Origin: Daphnia pulex
Lineage: Eukaryota > Arthropoda > Branchiopoda > Diplostraca > Daphniidae
DNA length: 64,000 bases
Reading direction: 5' to 3'
Assembly: GCF_021134715.1 (NCBI RefSeq)
Contig: NC_060019.1
Coordinates: forward strand, 6,944,001 to 7,008,000
This document shows positions 34,761 to 45,719 of this stretch, piece after piece. The translations under genes and the position numbers were made by a program. The first letter of the stretch is position 1, and every line of letters begins with the position of its first letter. The notes under the pieces are model-generated. The model ran no database searches. It had not been told where the DNA came from and was given only the letters and a program-made list of their open reading frames with translations.

Positions 34761-36849
34761 TGCCACCAAGCGTTGCATTAATGAATCGTGTTTTCTTGAA
34801 TCGTGCTTCCAAAAACGGCTTATGATTAGCAATTTTTGAAGATCTGCAAGCAATTGATAGACAAGTTTGAAGAGTGAGTATTAAAGGTAGCAATAAGCTG
34901 ATTTTTTTCAGATTTTTCTTATCAAGGGGAGGGTAGGTTTAAAATGTATTCCAAAGTTTGGGAACACGCTATAGTGCTCCATGCAAATTAGGGTTCTTTG
35001 AAGGGGAATAACTAATGAACGGGTAGAGCTAGGAAGACGCGGAAAACTCTGAAATGAAGAGCTTTGCAAGCTCAAGAGAAGTCTTCATTTTCAGTTGCAT
35101 CATATTAAATGTAGTCAATTGTGAATTGAAAATGGTTTTTATTTTATTGCCCGTGTGTGTCCCTTTCTTTCCCCCCCCCATTTCCACCCCGCGCGCCGTT
35201 TTCTCTGATAAACAGAGAAATCGCGCGCTTATGAGGGGGCGACAACCCGGCGTGCGTGGAATGGGTACGTTCACGCACTTCGAGTAAAAAAATAAGTGTA
35301 ACGCATTGGGACCAAAAATTCTTTTACAAAATCTGTACAATAACAAAATGTAAAATTTTTTAAATATTTCTTTGATTATTATGTAAGTATTTTAGTAAAA
35401 GAAGTGAACGTCCATTAAAAATCCAATAAATATTTAAAATTTTGAACATTTACTTCTTTTACTAAAATACTCTCTTCTTGTTATTTAACTTTTCAACAAA
35501 ATAAATTATTTAAGAATTTCAAAAATATATTAATGAAAATGGGGCCGAAAAGGTAAATAGTGTTGCCGAATCGGTAGGTCGATTTCGGACTGGGACGAAA
35601 TGGTACGGGGCCGAAATGGTGGGGTCAGCAATGCCATTCATCTCTATTCTTCGCCTGGGCTAGGATTTCGTCCCTGCGCCACGAAAATTAATACGCATTT
35701 TTTCTTTAAAAAATCGGTAAAAATCAGCGTTTCATTCAAATAATTTGAAAATTTGCCCAATTGTAGATCGTCTACCGTTTGTGCAAGTTTCAAATAATTG
35801 CGAGCCCGAAGGGCGAAGCTAATAATCGCATACGCAGAAAAATAAAAACCATGTCACTTTGTCTGTCTGTCTGTCTGTCCCGCTCCATAGCTCGGGTGTT
35901 TCACGACAGATTTCGGACTTTTTGGTCTAAAAAATTAGACAAAAAATATGCGATGCGACCAGAATAAAAATAATTTCATTTACTTAATTAGTTCTCCTGT
36001 AATTAATGAAAAACTGTTAAAATAATTGCTTAATGACTAGTGACATCTTGCGGTGGTTACTACAACTTTTTCACTTAATGACTGGGGACATCTTGCGGTG
36101 GCGACTACAACTTTTTCACCTTAGGTTTAAAATCCACTTTCCATTCTTAGCGTGCTTGTCATTTACTTATCGTGTTAAGTTTAAAATAATGTGTTAAGTT
36201 TGAAATTAATTCTCTCTTGTCGAATATTTTTTATTGAAATATATTCGTTATGGATGGTTAAACATGATTAAAAACCACCAGATGTCCATAGCATCGCCGT
36301 GATGACGCAATCTTTGATGACCCAACCATGACGCAATAACCAGATTTGTATTTAAGTTTTGCAGTTATTAAACTTAAAGATGGTTATTTTTAATTTCAAT
36401 TATTGAACTTTATGTGTAAAAATTTGAAAATATGAGTTGAGCAAACTAAACGTAAATAACTAGCAAGGATATTGGACTGTGACAGAAAAAACCCGTTTTA
36501 AAACCAAAAAGTCTGTGAAGAACAGTGTGAATTGTGAATAAGTCCGACTTAACAATAACCCCTGAATTTGTCATTTAAGACAGTTTTTAACTGGCTTACG
36601 ACTATCCCTTCGTGGCGAGCTGATAAGCTTGCTTTTCTATCTTAATTAATATATTTGAATTTTTTAGAATTTTTTAAGGAACATACACTTTAGTTTGGAA
36701 ACATATGGCGAATGCGCCGATGTTTTCAAATTTTATATCTAGAACTTTGGGGCTTAATTAATATTTACAAAAATTTAAAAAAAATCATCGTGAAAGATAA
36801 TTCTTTCCTCTATAAGAGGATTTTTTAAGATTTGCTTAAAATCACCCTT
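34761..36849. other. Gene-free stretch with small repeats
   Basis: It contains an inverted repeat at 35,386-35,472 (AGTATTTTAGTAAAAGAAGT and its complement). At about 35,540-35,630 short blocks built on GGGGCCGAAATGGT recur. A CTGT microsatellite lies near 35,860-35,880. Two 46-bp near-identical units (about 36,030-36,119) are built on GACATCTTGCGGTGG. No gene supported. Confidence 0.55.
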
Positions 36850-37120
36850 TTCGTACTGCCTAGGGCTGAATACAACCCTCTTTCGCCCATAGGGCCTTAA
36901 GGGGAAATACGAAAAGGGTGATTTTGGTGAGCGTCGTCTACAAATTCATCACAAATTAAGCACCGCCCATCAAAAATGGCTGAGACCCCGTTTTGAAATG
37001 GGGGGGCGCTTATTTGAACTTTGAACTAGAAATACACAAAGTTAGCTTCATTTAAAAAATATTTAAAAAATACCATGAGAATCAACGTAAAAAACTGATT
37101 CTAACCAGGTATGTTTAAAA
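36850..37120. repeat. Dispersed repeat related to 23,960-24,170
   Basis: It shares GGGCCTTAAGGGGAAATACG-type and CCATGAGAATCAACGT blocks and the terminal hairpin with the other copies. Confidence 0.6.
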
Positions 37121-37132
37121 CAAATCGAAATT

Positions 37133-38101
37133 TCATGCAACGACCCTATTCGCCATATATACGAACTTACTCGTAAACAAATTTATAGATTGGCGTTTGG
37201 ACGTTTGGTTGCCATCGCTACGACTGTCATTATCTTCTGAAGCGGTGGTAAACAGGAACACAGTACACACTTGTTGTGTTATTGTGCCCTTCTTCCCACG
37301 ACCACTAGATGTCGCGTGGCTCACAACGCGGTTGGAAGCTGTGGGCCGAAAAGAGAGGGACTGAGACTGACTGACTGCTTGTCTGCTTGAGCAGTCTCCT
37401 TTGATCTTAGCTCCGAGTGGTTGCTTTTGTCTTTCAATACAAGTTTAAATATATCGGAGTTTGAATCGTAGACTCGACAATCTAACAACACTTGGCACTT
37501 ATGATGATGGAAACCAAACGCCAAGATTGTTAAAAAGTCTACCATTTCTCCATCTTTAAAGTTCTCGTTGTATTCCGTAGCGTAACTTACATCAATATTG
37601 CTGCTGATGTAAATTGTATTCTGCGATGCAATGCGCAAATCAATCGTGTTCTCGCTTGGATTTGAATTAGAGGTGTTTGTCCATTCCTCCGTGTCGGTAC
37701 TTGATGGCAAGGAAGTTGATGAGTATATCGACGCCTCTTCCTTCCGTTTCAAAGCCTTTTGCCGGCATCTTGCCTATTTTTCCACATTTCTTCATTTTTG
37801 AAATCTTCGATTTCTTTCAACTTTGCAGCCACTTCTTTACCAGTTTTTTCAGCTCTTTCTGATGTGCCTTCAATTATTTTTCTTCTTCCATTCTTTCTCT
37901 TGCTTTTTTCTCTTTATCGCTTTCTGCTGCCTTTTTTTCTGGATTCTTCGCCTATTCCTCGGCTTTTCTTTTACGCCTATTTTCTTCTTCCTCCTTCTCT
38001 TCTACGTGGTGGCACACATCCACGTCATTAACTTGAGACATGAGCAAGTCTAACTCTTCTTCTTTTTCAATTACTGTTTCGTTCCCATCAAAATTAGCCA
38101 T
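37133..38101 (-). pseudogene. Coiled-coil protein gene remnant, copy B
   Basis: ATG at 38,101 opens MANFDGNETVIEKEEELDLL, followed by a Glu/Lys-rich coiled coil with stops. A clean frame at 37,321-37,752 follows (KRKEEASIYSSTSLPSSTD, then YNENFKDGEMVDFLTILAFG), then one more at 37,133-37,324. Partner of copy A at 27,140-28,279. If a TAG near 37,957 and later shifts reflect introns, the gene could still be partly expressed; more likely it is a transposon-associated remnant. Confidence 0.45.
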
Positions 38102-38436
38102 TTTTATTTATTAGATTGGATTTGCGTTCTCGAGTATGTTCTTCAGTTGTACTAATGCAGGTAGACGAATTAAATTAGCCACCGTGGACCCTAAACAGGT
38201 GGACAAAGTGATAAAAATAGTTTGCGATTACCTGCGTTAGAAGTCCTATTCCGACCTGTCCTATTTCTACTTAGTCCTAAAACGTAGTCCTATTTCTACC
38301 AGTCCTATTTCGTTTAGTCCTTATCCACCGCCAATCCAGACAATACGAATCAGTTAAGAAACTTTGTAATACAGAATTTTAGTCATTTCACGTCTGACCA
38401 TTCAAACGTTCGGTTTTCAAGTTTTAACTTGCTTTA

Positions 38437-38870
38437 TTAGTACTTTTCCAATTGGAATGGATGACGTTGTCGTATCTTTAGTTTTTCAGATATTTTTGTT
38501 TCAATTTCTTGAAAATCTATAGCAGCAGGATCGCGGTCCTTTGTCAATGCTTGAAGCAATTTGATTTCGGTTGCTTGAAGTAGTCCCCTTAAGTAGGTGG
38601 GGTCCAGGTGGCACTGCCACCATCGACACAGAAATTCCGCATCAACTTCAGCATTTTTGGGGAATACCTCTACGGAGATCATCTCCCAATCGATCAGATC
38701 AGATTTATAAACGTCCTTGTTTTTGAAGAACTTTCTTGGGTCCCCACCAACGTTGTTGATTTTCTGTTCAAGTTTTTTAATTTGTTTTGATAACGTTTTG
38801 TGGGGCAATCCCACCACGGTTTTCTCAGTCAAAAGCTTCTTGGCATCTCTTAAAATTGTCTCTTAAAATT
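38437..38870 (-). CDS. Unrecognised protein exon, tandem copy 1
   Basis: A 131-codon frame: LPHKTLSKQIKKLEQKINNV, then PRKFFKNKDVYKSDLIDWE, then FLCRWWQCHLDPTYLRGLLQ, ending IRQRHPFQLEKY. A paralogous exon set lies at 39,840-40,465 on the same strand. The family is unknown to me. A following block near 38,995-39,060 (GCCGGAAGTGGCCGACAA) also recurs near 39,630. Confidence 0.45.
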
Positions 38871-39702
38871 GTAAAATTTTCCGTGGCGACCCATACCAAT
38901 TCTCTCAGGCCCGACTGATCTGGGGTAAAATTTATCTTTTGGGGGGTCGTGGGGGTGAGGGTGGTAGTTCTGGCTGTGTAATCCTCTTTATTTCAGTCCG
39001 CAACTGTTGTCGCCGGAAGTGGCCGACAACTTTTCGTTTTTTTGAAAAATGAACTAGACGACCCGAAAGTTATCCTAGCGAGTAGTGTCTAAATTTGGCA
39101 TCAGTAGTGCTACAAAAGAGTGATGGGATGCGGTAGTAATTGAAGTCCATAATCAGACCACTTTATGCTGTGCGATGATATTAATAACCGGTTTAGTTTT
39201 TCTAAATTGGATTACATCCAATTGATATCTCATCCACTGATACATTCAGTATTCACTGAGCCAACAACGTATTGGATGTGGTAACACTCCAGACGCTCCT
39301 GGTGCTCACATTGAACAAATTAGTCGGACAGTTTATCATCGAGTCGTAGAACGAGCTAAATACTAAATTTACAATCAGAATATAAACTGCTAGGGAGCGG
39401 GCTAAATGGGTGGCGTCAGTGCCGTCGCTAAAGGCCTTGTGTAAAGTTACTCAAGATTTTGACTGTCGGGAAAATTGAGAAATCTTCAAATTCGTTAACT
39501 CGCGGGCAATGCTCATGACTCATAATGAGTCATGGGGGGGGGGGGTGCTATAAGAAACAAAGTAAATGATGATTCAGGCAAAGTATAGATAGCGGTAGTT
39601 TATGAGGGTAAGAATTCTTACTGTAATCCGCAACTGTTTCTGCCGGAAGTGGCTGAGAATGCCAGGTTTTTTCGAAAAAATTAAATTCAAAATTTTAAAT
39701 AA

Positions 39703-40626
39703 TTAAAAAATTAAATAAATTATTCCATTAATAATTCCATTAATAAGATGTAAAAAATATACAAATTGATTTCCCTGCTTTGGAAGCATTTTCAAGTCGT
39801 GGGTAGGTTCAGAAGAAATATTGTTGTCAACCAAAAAGTCCTCCGTCTTCCTCTGGTAGTACTGTTCCAATTGAAAAGGATGGCGATGTCGTAGCTTGCG
39901 TTTTTTCAATATTTGCGTTGCAATTGCTTTAAAATTTATATTAGCAGGATTCCAGTCATTTGTTAGTGCTTTAAGCAAATTTTGTTCTTTTTTTCTGACA
40001 GCGCCCCCCTCAAAAAATTGGGGTTGAGGTGGCACTGCCACCATCGACGAAGAAAATGGGAAATGTCTGCAAGCCATAAAACTCGTGACATGTGAGTAAA
40101 TCAGAAACCATACCTGTCTCCATCAAAGCCAGCACGGTTGGAGAAAACATCCACAGCGATTTTCTTCCAATTCATCTAACTGATATACATCAGCATTTCT
40201 AAACCATTTTTATGGGTTTTCACCAACACTTGCAATTCTTTTTTCGAGAATAGCTACTTTTCCCAATGGAGTCTTGTGTGGTTGACCTAATGCTATCTTC
40301 ATATTAAAAATCTTCTTTACGATCTCCAATGAACTTCTCAGTTGGTCAGATGCAATTTGTAACAATTCTGCCAAGACTGCTTCTTTTAATTCCTCCTCCT
40401 GCTTCGTTGTCTTTTTGATGATGTTTGCCGTTATAGCTTTGGACGAACGACTAACTTTAACATCCTAGACAAAGTAAAAAGAATAATACAAGTGGTACAC
40501 ATTTTTTACATGCTTATTGTCTCTGTATTATTCCTCCAATCTTAACACATTTTGGAGAGTTGAGGCCATCTCCTTTTTGGCTAATACCACATTCCACACA
40601 AATCTCTTCAAACTTGCTTGAGCACT
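39703..40626 (-). pseudogene. Unrecognised protein, tandem copy 2, with upstream exons
   Basis: Reading down the minus strand: a Cys-containing exon (FEEICVECGISQKGDGLN, about 40,525-40,626); an exon with KKTTKQEEELKEAVLAELLQ and ALGQPHKTPLGKVAILEKR (about 40,190-40,465, one TAG inside); and an exon with LLKALTNDWNPANINFKAIA and RHRHPFQLEQYYQRK (39,703-40,077). The order matches copy 1. Two lesions make this copy doubtful. Confidence 0.45.
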
Positions 40627-40710
40627 GAAAGAAAAACCAATATAGAAAAAATAAACAGTAAATAACTTACTAGCACTTACTATTGTCTGTTGCTCTTCAT
40701 TTTTTTCATA

Positions 40711-41560
40711 TCAAAGCATATTGGATCGTCTCCTCTCTTCGATCCTCTGACGTTCAGAAGTGGTCCAGGAATTTAGAAAGGAAACAGGTAGGGAAGACGG
40801 AAGAGTAATGAATTCCAAATCCATGGATGCCAAAACCCCGTCAACTTCGTCGTCAGCCAGTGGATTTTCATCAGGGACAACCACTTGAGGAGACAAAGCG
40901 ACGGAAGGAGAAGCAACAGACAAAGCTGTGCCCATTTCACTTTGTTGTTCAGGCATTTTGTCTCTGGTGACATCATCAAAATACTTCTTTGCGAGACCAA
41001 AATCTGTGTGAAATTGATTAAGTTGTGGGTTTGTCAGATCAACTTTATTCAGTTGATTTTTACCGATTATGTGGATCATTTTTTCCTTGTTATTTTCACT
41101 CCGGCCGACAAGAAGGTTTCCTGATCTGACATAACAGTGGATGAGATTGTAACTGTGCACCATCTTTACTCTATTGATCTGTTATTTTAAAAAGAGATGA
41201 CTTTTTCAGTTCGGGACATTGGAACATAAAAGATTTAGATTCTTTTTCAACTGTAAGGCAATCAAAAAGACTGTTTTCAAGGTAAACTTCCGACCACACA
41301 AGTCAAAAAGGTCTTCCAAGCTGGGGCCCATTAGCTCCTTGGCCATTGCGTTGTTCTTTTTGCCATAAGGCCCAAAATAGTACACTTGAGGTAGGCCAGC
41401 TAAGGAAGAAAAGTATAAATTAAAAAAAAAAATTAATTTTTAAGTTAAAAAAGCCGAACTGTTTCAATTTTTGGTTTTACTTGTGTTTTTGTGGAGCCAT
41501 ATCATCCGGTAAAGTTTATGCTCCTTGTTAAGTAGGGGTGCCTCCAGTTCAAGGTTCAGT
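40711..41560 (-). pseudogene. Casein kinase 1-like pseudokinase copy
   Basis: Three segments match CK1 (gamma-like) order: LELEAPLLNKEHKLYRM (41,490-41,560); [20 protein letters not shown] and [20 protein letters not shown] (about 41,275-41,400); and MVHSYNLIHCYVRSGNLLVG to IHII (from 41,163). The catalytic loop, normally containing RDVKPEN, is altered to CYVRSGN, so the proton-accepting Asp is gone. About 20 extra residues separate IHII from the DFGLAKKY box. The tail (to 40,711) is acidic and unrelated to CK1. A dead or co-opted fragment, probably carried by a transposon. Confidence 0.7.
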
Positions 41561-41574
41561 AGCATCAGAGATGC

Positions 41575-42400
41575 AGGAAGGCATATTGTATATCTCTTTA
41601 TTATTTTTAAGTATCTTAGATGTATCTTTTTTTAGTTTGGAAAGGAATTGGTATTAAATTTGTTCTTGATCGTGGAGCTCTTTTGCATCGGGTGTAGTGG
41701 CAGAAAGGAGAAACATTTGAACAGATTTTTATTAAGTACTCGTCATATTTATCTATTAACTACCCAGAAGCAACCGTAGTTTTTATGGATATGAAGAACC
41801 ACAAAAGATGCAACACAGACTAGAAGAACACGGATTGAAGGAAAAGAAGTACATTTCACAGAAAAATTGCATTTAACAAGTAAAAAATAAGAATTCTTGT
41901 CTAACCAAAAAACCAACAGAAGTTTATTACTGTTCTGGTTTAATTTTTGGAAAAACGGAAATTTCGTTTCCTTAAAGCCAAATGAGATGCAGATTTACTA
42001 ATTGCACGAACGGCCATAGACTATTCTACGCATCACGATACCTCTGTTATTGGTGAAGACGCCGATTTATTAATTCTATTACTATTTCATGCACAGTCCC
42101 ATAAATTTAAATTGCATTTAGTTAACAAAGGAAAAAACAACAAACCGAACAAGTGCTGGAACATTATATCTATCAAAAATTGTTTGGGGAAAGTGTCTGT
42201 GAACGATTGCTGTTTTCCCACGCAATTTCAGGATGCGATACTACTTCTCGTCTACATGTAATCGGTAAAGGTTTTGCACTTAAACAGTTACTCACCAAAA
42301 AATCTATGTTCTTGACTGCATCTGATGTGTGTTTTAATCGTGAATCACTGACATCTGAAATAGTTCAAGCTGGTGTACAGGCAATAGTCGTCCAATAATC
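41575..42400 (+). pseudogene. CXC/PIN-like protein, second partial copy
   Basis: It parallels 20,510-22,470: KGIGIKFVLDRGALLHRV, the VIGEDADLLILLLFHAQ block and SGCDTTSRLHVIGKGFALKQ. It lacks the 1.15 kb insertion of the first copy, so it shows the empty site. Single-base deletions break the frame, and the CXC end is missing after 42,400. Confidence 0.75.
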
Positions 42401-42864
42401 GGCAAAAATCAGCTTTTCATTAAAAAAATTTAAAACTTTGTCCAAATGTAGACGACTATGTCGTCTACCGTTGGTGCAAGTTTCAAGTAAAAATTGATAA
42501 ATTTCAATTTTTTATAATTTTTTAACTAGCATACACTTTAGCGTGGAAACATATTGCGAGCGCGCCGATCGGCCGATGTTTCCAAACTTTATGTCTAGCA
42601 CTTTGGGGATAAACTTCAATTTACTAAAATCTGAAAAAAATCATGGTGAAAGGACATTCTTTCCTCACCAAGATGATTTTTTTTAAATTTGCTTTGCGAT
42701 ATTTCAAACGTGAGTTATCGCGAAAAAAAGGGAGACACTTTGGCCCATAAGCCGCCTTGTTAGAAGCGCGGAAACACTCGCCGTGTTTCCAAACTTTGTG
42801 AGGGGACTGTAGGTTTCATGAATATTGCAAAACTTCCCCTCTTTTTCTTACGCTAACTAGACTA
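42401..42864. repeat. Noncoding stretch ending in a CXC/PIN inverted-repeat end
   Basis: Degenerate repeats (the CATTCTTTCCTC region resembles 36,790-36,830), then from about 42,811 the end GGTTTCATGAATATTGCAAAAC shared with 23,213-23,240. No gene. Confidence 0.5.
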
Positions 42865-43248
42865 CAGTACCCACCACAAATATTGGCTCACCCCCTGCCA
42901 ATTGGGGTGTTTTAACCCGCGCGAGATAGGCCCTACGGTGTCTCGCCCGGGAATTTTTTAAAAATACTTATGTTTATCGTAGAGCCATCGGGTTTTTTTC
43001 ATCAGAAAGATAAAGAACTCTTCTTTATTTTTCTGATTTTTATTTGTAATATTATTCACGGGTTTAAGGAGGTATTTGATAGACATCAATTATTGGCTCA
43101 CCTACGAGAAATGTAGCTCAGCGTGTCCCTACCAGCGGCATACCCCGAGGGTATGGCGGGAAACAAAGAAAGGGGAAATGCTGACAAAAAAAGTTTTTTT
43201 TGTCACCATTTATGGCATGGGGTGAGCCAATATTTGTGGTGGGTACTG
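42865..43248. mobile_element. 384-bp Tc1/mariner-like MITE in copy B
   Basis: Ends CAGTACCCACCACAAATATT and the exact inverse, flanked by TA. Copy A (23,262-23,275, GACTATACATACTC) shows the unoccupied site, which confirms the boundaries. Noncoding. Confidence 0.88.
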
Positions 43249-43250
43249 TA

Positions 43251-43866
43251 TATACTCAAAACTCAGGCTGGAAAGAAAACCCTGCGGTCCTTCCAGCGCT
43301 TTGCCACTCGTCTTATCACTCGGTCCTTCAAAACAGCTCTCCCTGATTCCCTTTTGGTGTTGGCCAATCTTCTTCCGCTTGATCATCTGCATCTCCTCAA
43401 ACTTGCCAGTTTAAGATACTTATCTATGAACCCGATTGGCGGTTTCTCTCCCTTCTCGTTTAAGATCCTGTTTAAGCGCGTCCCGCTTCTGATCTCCACC
43501 TGGAAAATTCCTCCTTTATACTTATTGTTAAATTTGCCGGAGCATCCTCCATGGGCTATCAAAGTCTTTATATCTTCCATGCCAGGTGTTGTCGTCCCGC
43601 TTCTTCCTACTGATCATAAGGTACTGAGACTCACTCACCAAACATCTCGCAAGGGGACTGTCGCTAGTTTCTGTGTTGTTGCCTCTAATTCTTCAAACTT
43701 CTTAGACGTTTTCCACTCCTGGTTGCCTTCCTCGGCCTCTTATAGACACGCAACATGCTCTGCACTCTTCAAAGCCATGGAAATCATTTCCCATCGGCGG
43801 CATGCTTTGAATTACTTTGAAATCTGGTTAGAGGGCCAAAAAAAGCAAAATAAAGAGCTTCGTTAG
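43251..43866 (+). pseudogene. LINE ORF2 C-terminal fragment, copy B
   Basis: An open frame almost identical to 23,262-23,900 (KTLRSFQRFATRLITRSFKT onward), ending at the same point. Confidence 0.65.
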
Positions 43867-43869
43867 CTC

Positions 43870-44520
43870 TATGACATTTTATTTTCAAATTTTTTGAGTT
43901 TCATTTAATATAATGAATTTCAAATTTTCTTGCTGCCTATCCACCCCCTCTTTTTCCCTTAGGGCCCAAAGGCGAAAGACGAAAAGGGTGAAAAGGGGGA
44001 AACTTCATCCCATTTCAAGTACCACCCACCAAAAAAGGCGTGGGGTCCGTTTTAAAATGGGGGGAGCTAATTTCAACTTTGAAGTGAGATTACGGGGAAA
44101 AATTTTTATTTTAAAAATAAAAAAAATACCATGAGAGTCAGCGTGAAAAACTGATTCTAATGATATTTTTTTTCAAATGAATCCCTTATTTATGCACCAA
44201 CCCTATTGAATAGAATTAAGCAGAGTGTAGAGATGAAAACGTACACTAGAGGGCACGACAAGTAGTCCGAGATTGGAGAAATTGGAGGAGGAAGGGTATC
44301 AAGGATGTTGGCGATAGTTGCCCATGTTAATTTTCTTATGGAGAGAATCTACCAGTGGTCTTTATCTGTGCTAAAACAATAGTCGATCGGTATCCGTTGT
44401 TGACCGTTGTGTCATGATAGAAGAGGGGATGGTATGTTCACGTACTAGAAATTTCCCATAAGGCTAGATCCTCGGTTTTTCAGTTTTTTTTAAGTCCTTT
44501 GACACGATATATGGTGCTGC
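43870..44520. repeat. Dispersed repeat, copy B of 23,910-24,545
   Basis: Parallels copy A with minor changes, including the AGAGTCAG / CTGATTCT hairpin region and the ACTAGAGGGCACGACAAGTAG block. Confidence 0.75.
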
Positions 44521-44574
44521 CACCAAGCGTAGCGTTACTGAATCGTGTTTTCTTGAATGGAGCAGTTGGACATG

Positions 44575-44700
44575 GGGTCTGGAATTCAGTTTTGTGTCCA
44601 AAAGGGCCAATCAGCGTACAGCCTCTTTAAAATGCTGTACGCTGATTGGACACAAAACTGATTTCCAGACCTGGCAACGCAGGATGTCCAACTGCTTCAT
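44575..44700. mobile_element. 126-bp hairpin MITE
   Basis: GGTCTGGAATTCAGTTTTGT and AATCAGCGTACAGC are mirrored by GCTGTACGCTGATT and ACAAAACTGATTTCCAGACC. One arm matches 29,840-29,945. Confidence 0.8.
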
Positions 44701-45180
44701 TGTGCTTCCAAAAACGGCTTATGATTAGCAATTTTTTTAGATCTGCAAGCATTTGATAGCCAAGTTAGAAGAGTGTCGAGTTCCCATGTGAGACGACGTA
44801 GGTTGAAATAAACAATCACAATTTAAATTTTTTTTCCTTTTTTTCTATATTTTTAAAGCGAAATTGATAGAATACCTAGATTCTGTAAAAAATGCGATTT
44901 TTTTCACATTTTTTTTACAAAATCCTAATTTTTTTTCTTTCGCAAGGACTTAGAAAAAAAACGTGTTCAGACATAGTTCTGGAGAAAATCCGCTAGGTGT
45001 CACTACCATTCATCGTGGCAACCTGGGATCCAGCCTTATGGGAAATTTCTAGTGCGTGAACATACCATCCCCTCTTCTACCATAGTTGTGCAAAGCAACG
45101 TCGTTTTCCTTTTCACTGTTGCCAAGATTTAATATTAGAGTCTCGTTTTGTTACGCTTCTCAAAGACATGAACAGAGTTA

Positions 45181-45408
45181 GGGGAGACTGGAGTATGCCG
45201 GGACACCGGGTCAAGAGGGACAGTAGGGGGGAAAATAGAGATTTTAATAAAATTCAAAACATTTTTAGTATGTTATTTAGATACATGCCATCTAATTTGG
45301 CATGTATCTAAAGCTCATACTAAAAATGTTTTGAATTTTATTAAAATCTTCTATTTTCCCCCCTACTGTCCCTCTTGACCCGGTGTCCCGGCATACTCCA
45401 GTCTCCCC
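45181..45408. mobile_element. 228-bp near-perfect hairpin, TA-flanked
   Basis: GGGGAGACTGGAGTATGCCG and its inverse at the other end, complementary over almost the whole length, with TA at 45,179-45,180 and 45,409-45,410. The ends are related to the 30,655 and 21,029 elements. Confidence 0.88.
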
Positions 45409-45410
45409 TA

Positions 45411-45717
45411 TAGATGTATGGTAGAACCACTACCTGTTAAATTTTCCTCTCGGAAATTTTTCCCAAAGTTGCAGCCAATATCGCGAATCGAAAGTGGAAA
45501 AATGAGCTTAAGTATTGATTTATACCTTATTGTCAGCGCCAACAGCGGCCATCTACTGAAACTTTGTTGATTTTGGTACTGGAAAAAAAATTTTGTGTTG
45601 AAATTGTGTGTTTCCCAACACACCCGCTGTGGCTCTGCAACTAAGGTATGGCCAAAACACTTCCAGGGGGAAAAGGCAATGGAAGGCCTTTCCATATAAG
45701 TGGTTCTACCATCATCT
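45411..45717. mobile_element. 307-bp MITE next to the hairpin
   Basis: AGATGTATGGTAGAACCACT at the left pairs with AGTGGTTCTACCATCATCT at the right. It is absent from copy A near 24,893, which reads straight into GGCTCTGACATG. Confidence 0.75.
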
Positions 45718-45719
45718 AT

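Noticed and set aside
43123..43866. A single 247-codon protein starting in the MITE
   Set aside because: The first third is MITE sequence fused by chance to the LINE frame; copy A lacks it.
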